Under the pieces are notes generated by a model, which worked only from the letters and a program-made list of their open reading frames with translations, was not told where the DNA came from and did not search any database. Below are positions 1-12,201 of a stretch of DNA of 64,000 nucleotides, piece by piece. This DNA comes from Zerene cesonia (taxonomy: Eukaryota > Arthropoda > Insecta > Lepidoptera > Pieridae). Numbering within the stretch: the first letter of the stretch is position 1; each line of letters starts with the position of its first letter. The translations under genes and the position numbers were made by a program. The DNA is taken from assembly GCF_012273895.1 (NCBI RefSeq), contig NC_052122.1:10850001-10914000 (forward strand), given 5' to 3'.

Positions 1-483
1 AAGCAGTACTATTCTGAAAAAAGTGAGATAAAGACAACAATATAGATCATCTAGCTCCATCACTTTCCCACACTGGAATCTGCTTTAAGTTTTCATGGTA
101 AACCCCCGGGTGCGAAGTAAATGCGTCCTAAAAACATAGTTAGATAATATAACTGTTTTTTGCTTTTTTTATATTAAAAAGGAAATCTAGGGTTTTATTT
201 GCTTATATTTACCGAGCCAATTATTTTCTATAAGGTTCGTAAAGTTCAGTTGTTTGTATTTTTTTTTTTTGGAGCGTAAAGTTAGTAGTATGGTAGATCG
301 TACAGACTTACTTAATTACTTTTAATACTTTCTGTGTTGGTACAATAATTATCCAGAAACAAAAGTAATGAAGTAGCATAAACTTCACGAATAGATAAAA
401 AAAAATACAGAATATATGTCATTTAATGGCTTGACCAATGATCATAAGGCAACCAATAATATTTTATAAACATTCGTCCACAG
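1..483. other. Left edge, upstream part of a glutamine synthetase intron
   Basis: No exon or promoter is recognisable here. Inferred to be intron upstream of the first visible GS exon. A poly-T run lies near 260-270. An ATG at 438, directly after an in-frame TGA (432-434), opens a frame that runs without a break into the GS exon. Confidence 0.5.
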
Positions 484-681
484 ATAACCCAAAAATCCTA
501 TCGGGGCCAGTTCTAACAAACTCCCCGAACGCAGTGCTTTCGAAAACCCTCCTCAGCCGGTACCAGGATCTGCCAATCGCAGCTGATAAGATCATCGCCA
601 CCTACATCTGGATTGATGGCACCGGAGAGCATTTGAGGTGCAAGGATCGCACTATCAACATCATTCCTAAGCAACCTAAAG
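484..681 (+). CDS. GS: Glutamine synthetase, first visible coding exon
   Basis: Residues 1-66, from the N-terminal helix to KDRTINIIPKQPK, including the IDGTGE motif. The acceptor is taken at 482-483 (cgtccacag) because similarity to insect GS seems to start near 'NPKILSGPVL'. It enters in phase 1 and leaves in phase 1 at a good donor (aaag/gtatgt). The frame stays open upstream to an ATG at 438, so the acceptor is an inference. The true start codon is probably in an exon left of the window. Confidence 0.88.
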
Positions 682-3600
682 GTATGTTAATTTACACAGA
701 TTAAAAAAATGCATTTTTTTTTCAAAAATAATTCCAAAAAAGAAATATTTTTTTTTATTACGCTTAGTTGATGGTTAGTCACTTTAGCATTTCATTTCTC
801 TACGCTGACAAAGGAATAGGAATGCGATTTCGATATGAAGCCTTTATGTATGTTGTTTTTATTATTTATTAATTGTTCGCCCTGGCTCTGCTTGGAGGCA
901 CATTTTTGTTATTGTTAAAAAATAATTTACAAGTGCTTTATGTAACAAATCTTACAAACCAAAAATCCGTTCAATAAGTTTCCCTTTTTAAAAAAAGGCT
1001 TTCTTGATCGTGTATCTTATATAGATAAATGACACAGCGAGTCAAAGAAAAATGGATAGAAATTTAAAAGCCTAACGGGTCATTCCGTCGGCGGTTTGTG
1101 GTGGTAGCGCGGTTTTTGGCAGGTTACGTGTTAATTAGTGGCGGTTTATGTCTGTAACTTCTCAGCTACTATACATGGAAGGAATAATCGATCAATCGTA
1201 TTATTCTCTCTTGCATATAAAAATTAATATGATTAATTACTTATTGTAACATAATGATGGTGTAGGGACTTCGTTGAGAACACATTTGCGTCGGTTGAAT
1301 AGTTCCCTTTATTAACAATAAAAAAGAGCCATAGACAAATCATAACTCATTTCTCTACTTCTACATATTATGTTGCGATAACCTGACAGCTAATAAGGCA
1401 AATAATTATTACTAATAATAATCACAACTAGACCAAATGTTAAATGCGTCCACACGGTAGGAACCAGCTTTTAAATAAAAAAACAACCACCACAATCGGT
1501 CACCCGGTCACTAAAATATTTATGTATGTTGTATTGAGAGCCTCCTCCTCTTTCGAAGTTGGTTTAGAAAAACTGCAAATAATATTAGATTATTAGCAAA
1601 CTTAATCAAGATAAGTACCGCTTCGCCGAAGTCCGCAGCGTATCGTGTTACATATTGGCATACTCCGCAAATTACAAAATTTCAACCTAATTTTCAGAAA
1701 TAATATCTAAAACCACAAGTAACAAATATTGTTTAAAAATACGCATTGATGATAGAATAGATAGATAGATAGTATAGACTATAGACACTAGTTACTAGTT
1801 AGTATTCTGTGGTATACACTCACTTGCTCTCAAACAAAGCCAGATCCTAATCAGAATAATAAGTTTAATTCATGAAATTATTGTATTTTCACCGATCTTT
1901 GATAATTGTACCAAGTTCTAATTAACTCTGTCTGTTTAAAGTAGGACACAATCCCGTGTACAGGAGGGTATACCTGTATGTTAGATACAGGTATAGCTTA
2001 TATAAGCATGGAAAAGGTCCTAGATTTACGATTAGGTTTATCGTGTGCATAATACCTTAACAATAAACTATTCATTGTATTGTATTCAATGACAAATGCT
2101 TAGTTGTTTTCCATTTGATCATACGAGAAAATCACTATTGTGGTTAATGTATTCCACCTCCTTGTTGTGGTTAGCAAGTACAGTCGAGATTATGCGTTCG
2201 ACACCCGACGGAGACAAACACAAATGTAGGTCAAGCAAGGTACAGATTACTTACAGACATTTAAATATAACGCCAATTAAAGAGGAATATATAAAGATAT
2301 TTCTTTATATATTTCACCTTTAGGAAGCTGCAACTGAATGACATAGGCTATATATGTACCACGAGTGAAACCGGGGTGAACAGCTAATATCTTAATTTAA
2401 AAGGATTTGACTTTAAAGTGAATAGATTGCATTGAAAAGATTTCTTAATTCGATTCTCTAAATGTATCATATTACGTAACGAGTTAGCATAACACCGATA
2501 GTACAATAGCAGCTGAATACCCAGTGTGCTATATTGTATAATTAATTCACAACAAAGGTATTTCTTTTACGTTTTGCCCTGAACATTTTCGCGTTCCCCG
2601 ACGCTTCAGTATGCATTCGTACGTATCCCGCTATTCAAATTAGCTCGATGGAATGGTTCAGTATTCCGTGTGTCCTGAATAAAATTTCAATTTGATAACT
2701 TATGTATTTTTGTGGGTATTGATGAATTTTCATACAATCTCCACCAATTATAAAGATTGCTGAAGAGTTTAAATTGATTTTTGCGTGACATAAATATTAT
2801 ACGATTCATACGTCGTATAATACCGATACTTTTTTTATAACAAATGTATATACTCTTCAGTTTTAAACTAAATATACAATATAGATAGATAGAAATGTAC
2901 ATTAGTGACTGAAGTTAATATATATGTGTACACCCCTAAATAACCACCCGCTGAATAAAATATGTTAAAATCAATAAATAATTTATTTATATATAACATG
3001 CACTTTAAAAACAAGATCTACTGTAATTTTAATTACGGTAAATTACAACCTTATAATTAACAATAAAGACAGTGTGTTAAAAAGTGTTGAAGGGTTACAT
3101 TTGCCCTACGTGACCCTTAATGTGATTAAAGATTTCTATGAAGTTCGGTCTGTGTAAGATGTGAAATCCAGCCCTGTATCACTTCACACTTCATACATCA
3201 TTTCACTGAGGTGTAGCAGATATTGGTAACTGCCGCTAACGTCTCTCACTCCGTGAATAATTTACTCGGGTGTGCTTTCTCACCACTCCTTTACAGAATC
3301 ATTCCAATTTTCCATTGTCTTGTTTTGATAGCGTTCACAAGCGAGTTGTTTCAATTAAGGAAATCTGTGCTGTTTTATTTTAAAAACCTTTATTCAATAC
3401 CGAGCGAGATGCGTGATAAATATTCATGATTATATAAAGCGATTGTGTGAAAGTTATTATCATTGTTATTTGAGTGTCTGTAATCATAATATAGCCTGAA
3501 TACTGCCTATCAGATACACAAAGAGATCCATTTATAAACCACTTAAAAAGTTGAATATCGCAGTTTGCTATCGATTTATTAATTGCTTACAGTGTGTGGT

Positions 3601-6600
3601 ATTTTATCAAGATAGTCATGATACAATATGGGTAATATAAAAACATGTCTATTCAAATATCTGAAAAAAAAAAATTTCGAGATGTCTCTGTTAGTGACAT
3701 CAGTGCTAATATTTAACTACTCATTTTCTTGTATTTGATTTAGGCCAGAGTATCTCTACGAGATCACGCTGGATGTAAACTCTTGATGCCTAACTGTTTA
3801 ACCTACTTTAAAAAAGGAAAGGACGGAATTCATTTCAATGTTTTTGTAACATTAAAATGTCAAATCACAAATCTTTAATTCAGTTTCAAACGATTTTTGT
3901 TTATATTAACCAACTTAAGAATCCGTGTAAGTTACATCACAATCGGTTCATTAGTTTTTGAGATATCAGCGTTACAATGGCTTTTATACACCTTTCAACA
4001 ACAGGATCGTTGAAATCGGATTAACTTTGTAAATTACTACAAGTGTTAGAAAAGATATTTGTTCACGCTTCAGTTGGTCGCAAAGCATAACATCAGTCCA
4101 CAACTGCAATCAACTGCGAACGTGGGCTGGTACTCCAATATCTAATAAAGGCTTAAAGGATAATAAGATATCTGCATACAGTGTCGTATTGCGGTGTACA
4201 TTTAATAAATAAATAGAACGGTTTTACGGCTTGTCTAATTGCCCAGCGGACCGTCGTAATCCGTTCCTACTTGGAGTAGGAATTCATGATGGCTCTCGGT
4301 ATATTTACTCGCGTTGCGATTGTGGTGATCTAAGACCTTCGAGAACATTTTAACCGCTCGCTCATATACGGAAATTATTCAATTTTATAATGCAATTTAT
4401 TTAAAGTACTGCGTATATTGCTCATTAAATTTTTTATTGCCATTTAACAGTACGTTGAGAAGCTTATGATGTTATTGGTATCTGACAGATTATTTCTTAA
4501 AATATAACAGGTAAAAAATGTGTTTCCTACTTTTTCAATAGATGTAAAGAGCACTATTTTAGACATCCTTACTAATAAATGCGAAATCAACTCTGTATGA
4601 CTGTCTCTTCTTCACATCGATACCACTTAACCAATTTGGATTACATTTAATGCAAATATAGGTTAGACAAAAAACCAGAAAAGACCTAGGATCGTTTTTC
4701 CGGGAAATACCACGGGAACGGGGACTATGCGGACTAAACCCCGGTACTATCTTTCCATTTGAAAACGCGGGCGAGGCCGCAGCCAAAAAGCTAGTGCTGC
4801 TAGTTTTTATAAAATTTTATACCTCGAAATTTCCTTCTTACGTTATTGCGTTAAAATTTAAAATTAAAAACGAAAAAGTTTTATAATCAAGTAACACAAA
4901 TTTATTCAGCACTTTACACAGCGCAGTTAAGTGATTGCTTAGCTAAAGTCGCTTTTATATGTGCCGCATTGCATCAAACTACAATTGTTGGACGTTTTAA
5001 ACATTTTAGCTACACAGTGTATGTCAATTCATAGCGAGTACAAAAAGATTGAGATTTGTGGCAGCAATGGTCTTCTAACGTCAAAATTACACATAAATTA
5101 ATAATAATTGGCGTATCGAAAATAAACAATTACTTTAATCTCTTTTAGAATAATGACTCTAACCTATTTTGTACCAGCTGTCAAAGTGACATTACACGCA
5201 TATCCATCTTGAAGGCTTGTTTTAGTGACATGTGTCACTAATAGTGTATTTTGCACGTTCATTATAATTAAAGCGTTAAGTATTAAATGCTTATTTATAT
5301 TTTATATTTTTGAGCGATGGATCTTCAAATATTATCATTTTCTCAGATTAAACTCACTAATTTTAAAGTTTTAATTAACATCGTAAATCCCGTACGATCT
5401 TTATTAAAACCCATGTGTAGGTAAGATCTTGTCAGTTGAAAAGAAAAGCAATAACAAATGGACATATTAAAAATAATTTCTTACAACAGAACGTTATTCA
5501 AATGTTCATGTCCACGTGTGTCAACATGCAATACGCTTATCCCTAGAGCCCACGTTATTTGAATAGCGTTATTAAAACTATTGTTTGTTATTATGTAATC
5601 ATAGGAAACGTGACGCATCCGCATCTGAACTAGAACATCCGCATAATTAGCGCGGGGTGACCTTCAGACTAATTAGCGTTTTTAACGGTTACCTACAGTG
5701 TAGGGCTCAAGGTTTATGGGATTTGTTTATCTGAGAAAAGCAAATGCGGTAGTGTGAAAGTTCTAACAAATCAGATATAAATCGATGCATATACAGTATA
5801 TAGCACATGCAATAGTAATTGATAGTTGTTTTAATCTAGCTAATGATTTACATGATTCCGAAAATATGGATTTTTCTTTACTTGTAAGTAATATGAATGG
5901 CTTAAAAATTGAGTATATTCAGTGTAGGTACTAGAAAGATTAAAAGAAACGAATATGAAAAAGCATGGCTTCAATCATATGAATGTAATTAAAATCTGTC
6001 TAAGTTATTTGTGTAGCTGAATATACTTGCTATAACCCATACTATCGTCAAATCTGTATTGAACACATTCAGTTTCTTTTCAGAGAATGACGACAATTAC
6101 ATAAGTATACAAGTATTAGTTACTCCAATAATTAATTATCTAACAAATTGCAGTACGCTGTCATATGTGCAGTGCATTGTATTATACAATACACAATAAA
6201 ATAGGGCAATAACAATGCAGATGCACTCTGCAGCAGATACGGTGTCCCATGCATACATTAACGACTGCTTCACCGCACGCACTTGCTGGTACCTATATGT
6301 TTACTAGCTGCCCGCGCCGGCTACACACGGGTCGTTATGTACCATAATTGAAACAATAAAAACTCTCCTATCTTTTAAGTTTGGATCAAACTGCATATAG
6401 TGTGCAGATTTGATTATCGGTTGAGTAGTTTAGGAGTCCATCGTGGAGAAACAATGTGGCACGTAATTTATCGAATATATAAAATTCTCGTGTCACAGTT
6501 TTCGTTGCCAAACTCTTCCGAACGGCTGGACCGATTCTTATGAAATTTTGTGTGCATATTGAGTATGTGTGCGAATCGGCCAACATCTATTTTTCATACC

Positions 6601-9600
6601 CCTAAAGGATAAGAGTAAGGCAGAACAGCGTTTGCCGGGTCAGCTAGTATATAACAAGATAAGATGTAAACTTTTAGACAATATCACTGTCAACATATTA
6701 TCATCACGTATGTTGTAAACATGTGTACATGTTTTTAATATTTAGGTAATTGAGTGTTTTGTAAATTTACTTCGTTTGTCATAGAATTTAAAACAATTAC
6801 GAATGAATACTGAATGTGTTTTAGTTTCAAATACGCTTACGCAAACGCTTAGTGATGGCGTCAGTTTTGTTCATTTATTCATGCCGATTTTTAGTGTATA
6901 AGTGATTTAGGCTCAAACCTCAATATAATGAACTACTGACTGAGGTTTTAAGCAGGTTTGCCAATACGACCAGTAGTTCTTAAACTTATACTTTGAAAAA
7001 ATTGCCTAAATTTTTTTTTGCTAAACAAACAAAACATCACCAAATCGATTAAGCTTTTGACGTTGCGTCAAAGAATTGAATAACAAAGAGTTATGCAGTC
7101 TAAAGAAATAAGAATTCATTAAAAGATGACAATGAAAATTATGGTTGAAACATTCCACTGACTATGATGGATCTATAAATAGAACGGGAAGATGAATTTT
7201 CCATGCCATTTTATGGCTCTGGGAAATTTACTTTTCGCTAAAGTAACATTTCAAAGAGTTAAAATAGGCTGATACACTGACTTTTATGTGCTCCACATAA
7301 ATCCCACATCGTTAATTCCCGGCCTCGTGGAAAAAACACGCAAACTACTAAGAAATCACAGGGCGTAATAATAATTATAGTACGATTTAATATAACTACT
7401 CCTTTACCGATTCAAACGTAGGGAGAAATAATGTACATATTTGTCATGATTGTTTTGCATGAGGTTTTGTCAATAAGGACAGCGGTTGTGTTTGTTAGAA
7501 ATAACTATCAAATTTGCTTAAATGCCAGAAGTAGCATTTTTAGCATTTTTCTTACATTCTAATTTTTATATATAATTATCACAATTATTCTTGCATTGTG
7601 TTATAATAAAATATAAAGCGCACACATATTTTCAATGCCATTTACTGTATCCACATTGTAATTGTATGTAACCTGTGGTTTTTGTATACGGTTACATTAA
7701 CCTGATTTTATTATTTGTTTATTTCCTTAATACATGTATAACCGAGCTGTATAAATTAGCTTATGAACATAAACGAGAAATTAGAAAATGTTTTGGTTAA
7801 TGTTTCGTTACGTTGTGTAGATAAACTGACAAGAATACTTGAAGCAATGACCGAAAATTGTATGCTTGAAGTACGAAATCGAACGAATGCGTCACACGCA
7901 GAAAGATATTTGCCACCATTTTTTTTCCCGAAGGATCTAGAAAATGACTTTGATTTCCAATGCAAGTGGCGGGAACGGACGAATAGGGACAGCTTTGATG
8001 AGAATTTAAAAGGTTTCATGTTAATATTGGTCTCTGCAGTCTTATAACTGTCCAGCGTATCTCGAAAGTGCTTAGATTTGCATGTAGATACTTTTTAGTT
8101 AGATACGTAGTTATAAAATAATCCATAGACAATTAACGGTATTGCCAGATCATTCATTAAAGTTTTTTCATTATTTTATTTAAAATAGTTGTTTACACAA
8201 TAAATACACTTAAATGGCTACCATAGTGTGTAGTGTACACTAGTGCTGTAGATACTATATATTAAATATCGTATTTATGTGTGTATAAAGTAACTTAATA
8301 TGGCAGTAATTACGTAAAGCACCTAATTTTACACTACGTTGTTGCAAGTAAACAGTCGATTCCTAGTCTGGCTATTACGGTGTGTTATTTAGGTGATGAT
8401 GACTGTTTTATAAATAGAGCTGCATAATGCATAAAATAAATGTATTCACAGTAATAACTTCGTTACTTGCATATTATTAGAATAAATAATCAGCCTGACA
8501 CTGATTTTTTAATGGTTTTCAATGAATTTGAATCTGTTGTGACCCAGATCTTTAAAAGGCCATGGTCATTGCCCGTTTTTTATTGTTTAAGTACCAAATG
8601 ACACAACAACGTGTCATTACAAACAGGCAAGTAAAATTTATAAAAAATATCTCATTTCAGATCTGCCCATATGGAACTTCGACGGCAGTTCCACAAGTCA
8701 AGCGGAGGGCCACAACTCAGATATTTACTTGGTTCCGAGAGCGATTTACAAGGACCCCTTCAGACGTGGCAACCACATCCTGGTCATGTGCGACACGTAC
8801 AAGTATAACATGGAGCCGACAGGTAAATATTGTCCGAAAATACTTACAAATGGTTTAGTGGTAATCCTGCACTATATATATCTAAATGAATAATCCATAC
8901 AGCCCAATCCTGACATGTGATAAACATACCATATATTTACCATGATTTTAAATTGAGTTCCTGTTTTAAAAAAAATCATTTACAAAGAATGGGTCCTTAT
9001 ATAATTAGAAATCCATAATATATGAAATACAATTGTATAATTATATATCAAAGCTTTCTATGCGGCGTTGTGCAATTTAAAATGCCATATTATTACCTGC
9101 ACGTAATTACGACACCACCGTCTTCAAATGTTGTGAAGGGCTTCATGGTCATAATTGTAGCCTGCAATAGCCACCTCATGCGGTCTCACGAGCCAATATT
9201 TATACAACTTCTATGATAGACAATAAAATTATTAGATGACAATTCTTCATAATGACAGAGTATATACATAGTTGGTTGTCGAGTCTAATAAAGTCAATCA
9301 AAAATGGTTTTATACCATGTGCTTATCTCTACGTTTTTTCTTTTGTAAATAAAGGTTTATTCTTTTATAATAAAAATAAGGTTATTTACTCGCTTTATAC
9401 AGAAAGCAACCACCGCATCAAATGTCAAGAGGCATACGACAGGTGTAAGGATGAGGAGCCATGGTTCGGAGTGGAGCAAGAGTACATTCTGCTGGACGCT
9501 GACCTTCGACCATTCGGATGGCCCCCGGGCGGCTGCCCTCCCCCCCAAGGACCGTACTACTGCGGCGTTGGAGCTAACAAGGTCTTCGCGAGGGATCTAG

Positions 9601-12020
9601 TTCAAGCCCATTATATGTGAGTACATATATAGGAATATCAATTTTTCGGCGGAATGAGAAGGTGGGGTGGGTTCAACTATGTCCTCCCCCACCATGTTTT
9701 GTTTCTCACGCAAATAGTCGGTTTGCGAAAATATGCTTGTATTATGGGTGTTTGTTATATATATTATGTATGTGTTATTAATATAGGACCTAGATTTTTT
9801 CATTCTTCATTATATTATAATATGCCAGCTCGTGTAGGTTATTATTGTGTCTCGAAATTAATTGACCTACATGAAATATATAATAAACTTACTGATTTTT
9901 ATCATGCAATAATTCCGTACTTATCTATGATAGGAAAATTGTTATCTGCTCGTTATTATTATTATTATTACAACCTAAATACTTATAAATATAAAATAGT
10001 TTTCTACTAAAGTTATACATAAAATGTCTCTATAATATTAGCTGACTAAAACTAATCTGACTACCGTATGCCTTAATATGGGATCTTATTTTAACTTCTT
10101 TTTCGTTATAATTCAAATTCTATTAACATCATAAAGAATAAGAATAATTCTGTTGTTGTTTTGATGGCGAAATAACAACGTTTTTGAAAAGTCTTTCAAC
10201 TGCTTTATTCTGCATTAGAACAATTATTATTTGAAACATTTCTTAGCGTTAAGGGTATAATAATATGTTTCAATATACCCGTATTTGGCAATATAACTCT
10301 TTATCGTTTGAAACGTAATTGTATATTGTATGAGATGAGTAATTTAATTTTTACACGCTATCTTACGTCGTATTGTAACACGTTGAACATCATAATACAC
10401 CAACAGTTGCTGTCTCTACGCCGGAGTGCCGGTGTCTGGCACGAACGCGGAGGTGATGCCCTCCCAATGGGAGTTCCAAGTGGGTCCCTCGGTGGGGGTG
10501 ACCGCGGCGGACGACCTCTGGATCGCGCGCTACATCCTCCACCGGCTGGCTGAGGAGTATGGTGTTATTGTCACTTTTGATCCTAAGCCAGTCGCTGACT
10601 GGAACGGTTCCGGCGCCCATACTAACTTCTCCACGAAGAAGATGAGGGAAGAAAATGGTATTATGTGAGTGTACATTCTTTATTACCATTTAGGTATATT
10701 ACCCATGGCTTGATCTCAATTTTTCTCAATAAAATCATCTTTTAGAATATTAATTAAATTTTTTTTTCAATACCAGTAATTGGTGCCCATATATGCTGGT
10801 GCGATGTCGGTATATGTGAATTCAGCGCTTCTATTTATTTACCTGATGTATATAATATATACCTAATATCAAACTGGTTTTGGGTGAGGGAGTAATGAAT
10901 ATATTTGTAGGAAATCCATTAGTCTCTCCCCATGTCGCAAAGTGTTATGTTTGTTGATAATATTACATATGATTATTTTAATGAGTATTCTAATAAACTT
11001 TTGAGCTTAAACTTACAGTTATGTTATGCAAATTATAAATTAAGTAGATATTTTATAAATTTAATATGATTATTTTACGTTTAAAGTGTTCCAAATAATG
11101 GTCAAAACGATATTGTTACTTAAAAATATAAAAACATTGGCTCGTAACTGAAGTATATCGCTTGCCATTTGAAAGTATTCCAAGAAATTACTGACATGTT
11201 ATCGTAAAATTATAGTTTGCTAAATATAGCACGATTGCTGTAATTCTTGGGCTTGGAAAATAAAGCATATAAAAATTATACTTAGAAATATTTCGATGAA
11301 AATTTTACACACTTCGGCGTCTGTATAAAATGTTTGCAATTAGGTTTTTAAATCGGATTTTCGACTTAAAATTACACAAAGCTTTTTAATAATTACAATA
11401 AAAGAACTGTTCAAACTAAAATAAATATTTGTTACATGTATCAGTGAAATCGAGAAAGCCATCGACAAGCTGTCGAAGGTGCACATGAAGCATATCAAAG
11501 TGTACGACCCGCGCGGCGGCAAGGACAACGAGCGCCGCCTCACCGGCCTACACGAGACTGCCAGTATTAACGACTTCAGTGCTGGTACGTTCTGACACTA
11601 ATATTTTTAATTGAGTTTAATTATAAGAGCCTTTAGTAGGACAGATCAATGCATGTTACTGACCTACTTGCATAAAACGAATTTAAGAAAGATAAGAGCA
11701 TTATGATGTTGTTGGATAATTATATACCTATATTTGAAATTGAAAATATTTCGCTTGCACGAATCAGCGTAATGATTCAACACAATATTCATACATACAT
11801 TTAAATTACCCGCATATACTATGCTATATATGTACCTATTCATACATATGGTACCTATTCTTTTGTTTCAGGAGTCGCAAATCGTGGATGTAGTATTAGA
11901 ATTCCACGTTCCGTTGCTGAGGAAAAGAAGGGATACCTGGAGGACCGCCGGCCAGCTTCCAACTGCGATCCTTACTCGGTCGTCGACGCGCTTATGCGCA
12001 CCTGTATACTGAACGAATAA
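484..12020 (+). CDS. GS: Glutamine synthetase (EC 6.3.1.2), six coding exons, N-terminus incomplete
   Basis: Joins ammonia to glutamate using ATP to make glutamine. Coding exons: 484-681, 8661-8822, 9403-9616, 10407-10664, 11445-11584, 11872-12020. All junctions are GT-AG and all phases agree, giving 373 residues (residue 1 is the codon split at 484). Seen: IDGTGEHLRCKDRT, WNFDGSST, the metal-binding E145 and E147 of GVEQEY, E207 and E214 of GTNAEVMPSQWEF, H263 of NGSGAHTNFST, and the C-terminal EDRRPASNCDPYSVVDA block. In the animal family these residues bind the metals, glutamate and ATP, so the enzyme looks active. Length is about that of cytosolic animal GS (373), so the missing upstream exon should add few residues, or a transit peptide if this is the mitochondrial form. 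The usual HYRA is HYIC here, at an exon junction. Family call is very secure; cytosolic versus mitochondrial is not decided. Confidence 0.95.
4560..4800 (+). mobile_element. Retroposon (SINE/RTE-like) remnant
   Basis: Begins with a worn 'ttactaataaatgcgaaa' start, then a 'ctctgtatgactgtctcttcttcac' segment and a segment like 'accgattt', and ends 'gccaaaaagctagtgctgctag'. This layout is that of the common lepidopteran retroposon fragments seen elsewhere in the window, for example 54975-55235. Confidence 0.6.
6303..6473 (+). mobile_element. Degenerate retroposon 5' part abutting the next copy
   Basis: Starts 'actagctgcccgcgccggc', like the 'ctagctg(t/c)ccgccccggcttcg' heads of other copies at 27378 and 62804. 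It continues with 'ggttgagtagtttaggag' and joins the F1 copy at 6474 without a clear boundary. Confidence 0.5.
6474..6650 (+). mobile_element. Family F1 retroposon copy
   Basis: Runs from 'atatataaaattctcg' through 'cacagttttcgttgccaaac' to 'gcgtttgccgggtcagctag'. The same block recurs at 31784, 41422 and (front part) 41602. It has no coding capacity. Confidence 0.75.
8661..8822 (+). CDS. GS: Glutamine synthetase, second visible exon
   Basis: Residues 67-120, beginning DLPIWNFDGSST and ending in CDTYKYNMEPT. Acceptor ctcatttcag, donor acag/gtaaat. Phase 1 at both ends, so its length is a multiple of three. Confidence 0.95.
9403..9616 (+). CDS. GS: Glutamine synthetase, third visible exon
   Basis: Residues 121-191, holding GVEQEY (E145, E147), FGWP and the GPYYCGVGANKVFARD block. 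Acceptor tatacag, donor tatat/gtgagt, leaving in phase 2. Confidence 0.95.
10407..10664 (+). CDS. GS: Glutamine synthetase, fourth visible exon
   Basis: Residues 192-277, with CCLYAG, GTNAEVMPSQWEFQVGP (E207, E214) and NGSGAHTNFST (H263). It ends in phase 2 at attat/gtgagt. The donor sequence is almost the same as that of the previous exon. Confidence 0.95.
11445..11584 (+). CDS. GS: Glutamine synthetase, fifth visible exon
   Basis: Residues 278-324, with IEKAIDKLSK, KVYDPRGG and RLTGLHETASINDFSAG, a nucleotide- and glutamate-binding part of the fold. Acceptor gtatcag, donor gctg/gtacgt. Confidence 0.94.
11872..12020 (+). CDS. GS: Glutamine synthetase, last coding exon
   Basis: Residues 325-373 and the TAA stop at 12018-12020. 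It carries VANRGCSIRIPRSV and EDRRPASNCDPYSVVDA, the conserved C-terminal active-site strand with its paired arginines. Acceptor ttgtttcag. Confidence 0.95.
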
Positions 12021-12195
12021 CACGAAAGTCGATTCCATGCCACCTTTAAACGTGTTAGCTAACGCCTTTATAACCCATACTTTTTTAGATGGCAATTAGA
12101 ATTTATAAACGTCAATGTCAAAATAATACATCAAAGTCAAACACCTGCTTTGACATACGTATCAGTATGCCATAAAACTAGCAAAATAATCGCAC

Positions 12196-12201
12196 AATAA
12201 A
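12196..12201 (+). promoter_or_regulatory. Candidate polyadenylation signal of glutamine synthetase
   Basis: Canonical AATAAA about 176 bases after the GS stop, followed by a GT-rich stretch (cgtcgtgttagtaatag). It is the first good match downstream, but AATAAA-like strings are common in this AT-rich DNA. Confidence 0.4.

Larger units (their letters stand above)
682..8660 (+). other. Glutamine synthetase intron of 8 kb
   Basis: AT-rich, with two or three retroposon remnants (4560-4800, 6303-6473, 6474-6650) and a short GATA run near 1760. A moderately GC-rich patch lies at 1080-1150. A 94-codon ORF at 7763-8047 is treated as a finding. Most of the rest, including 1160-4550 and 6660-7750, shows nothing recognisable. 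Confidence 0.75.
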
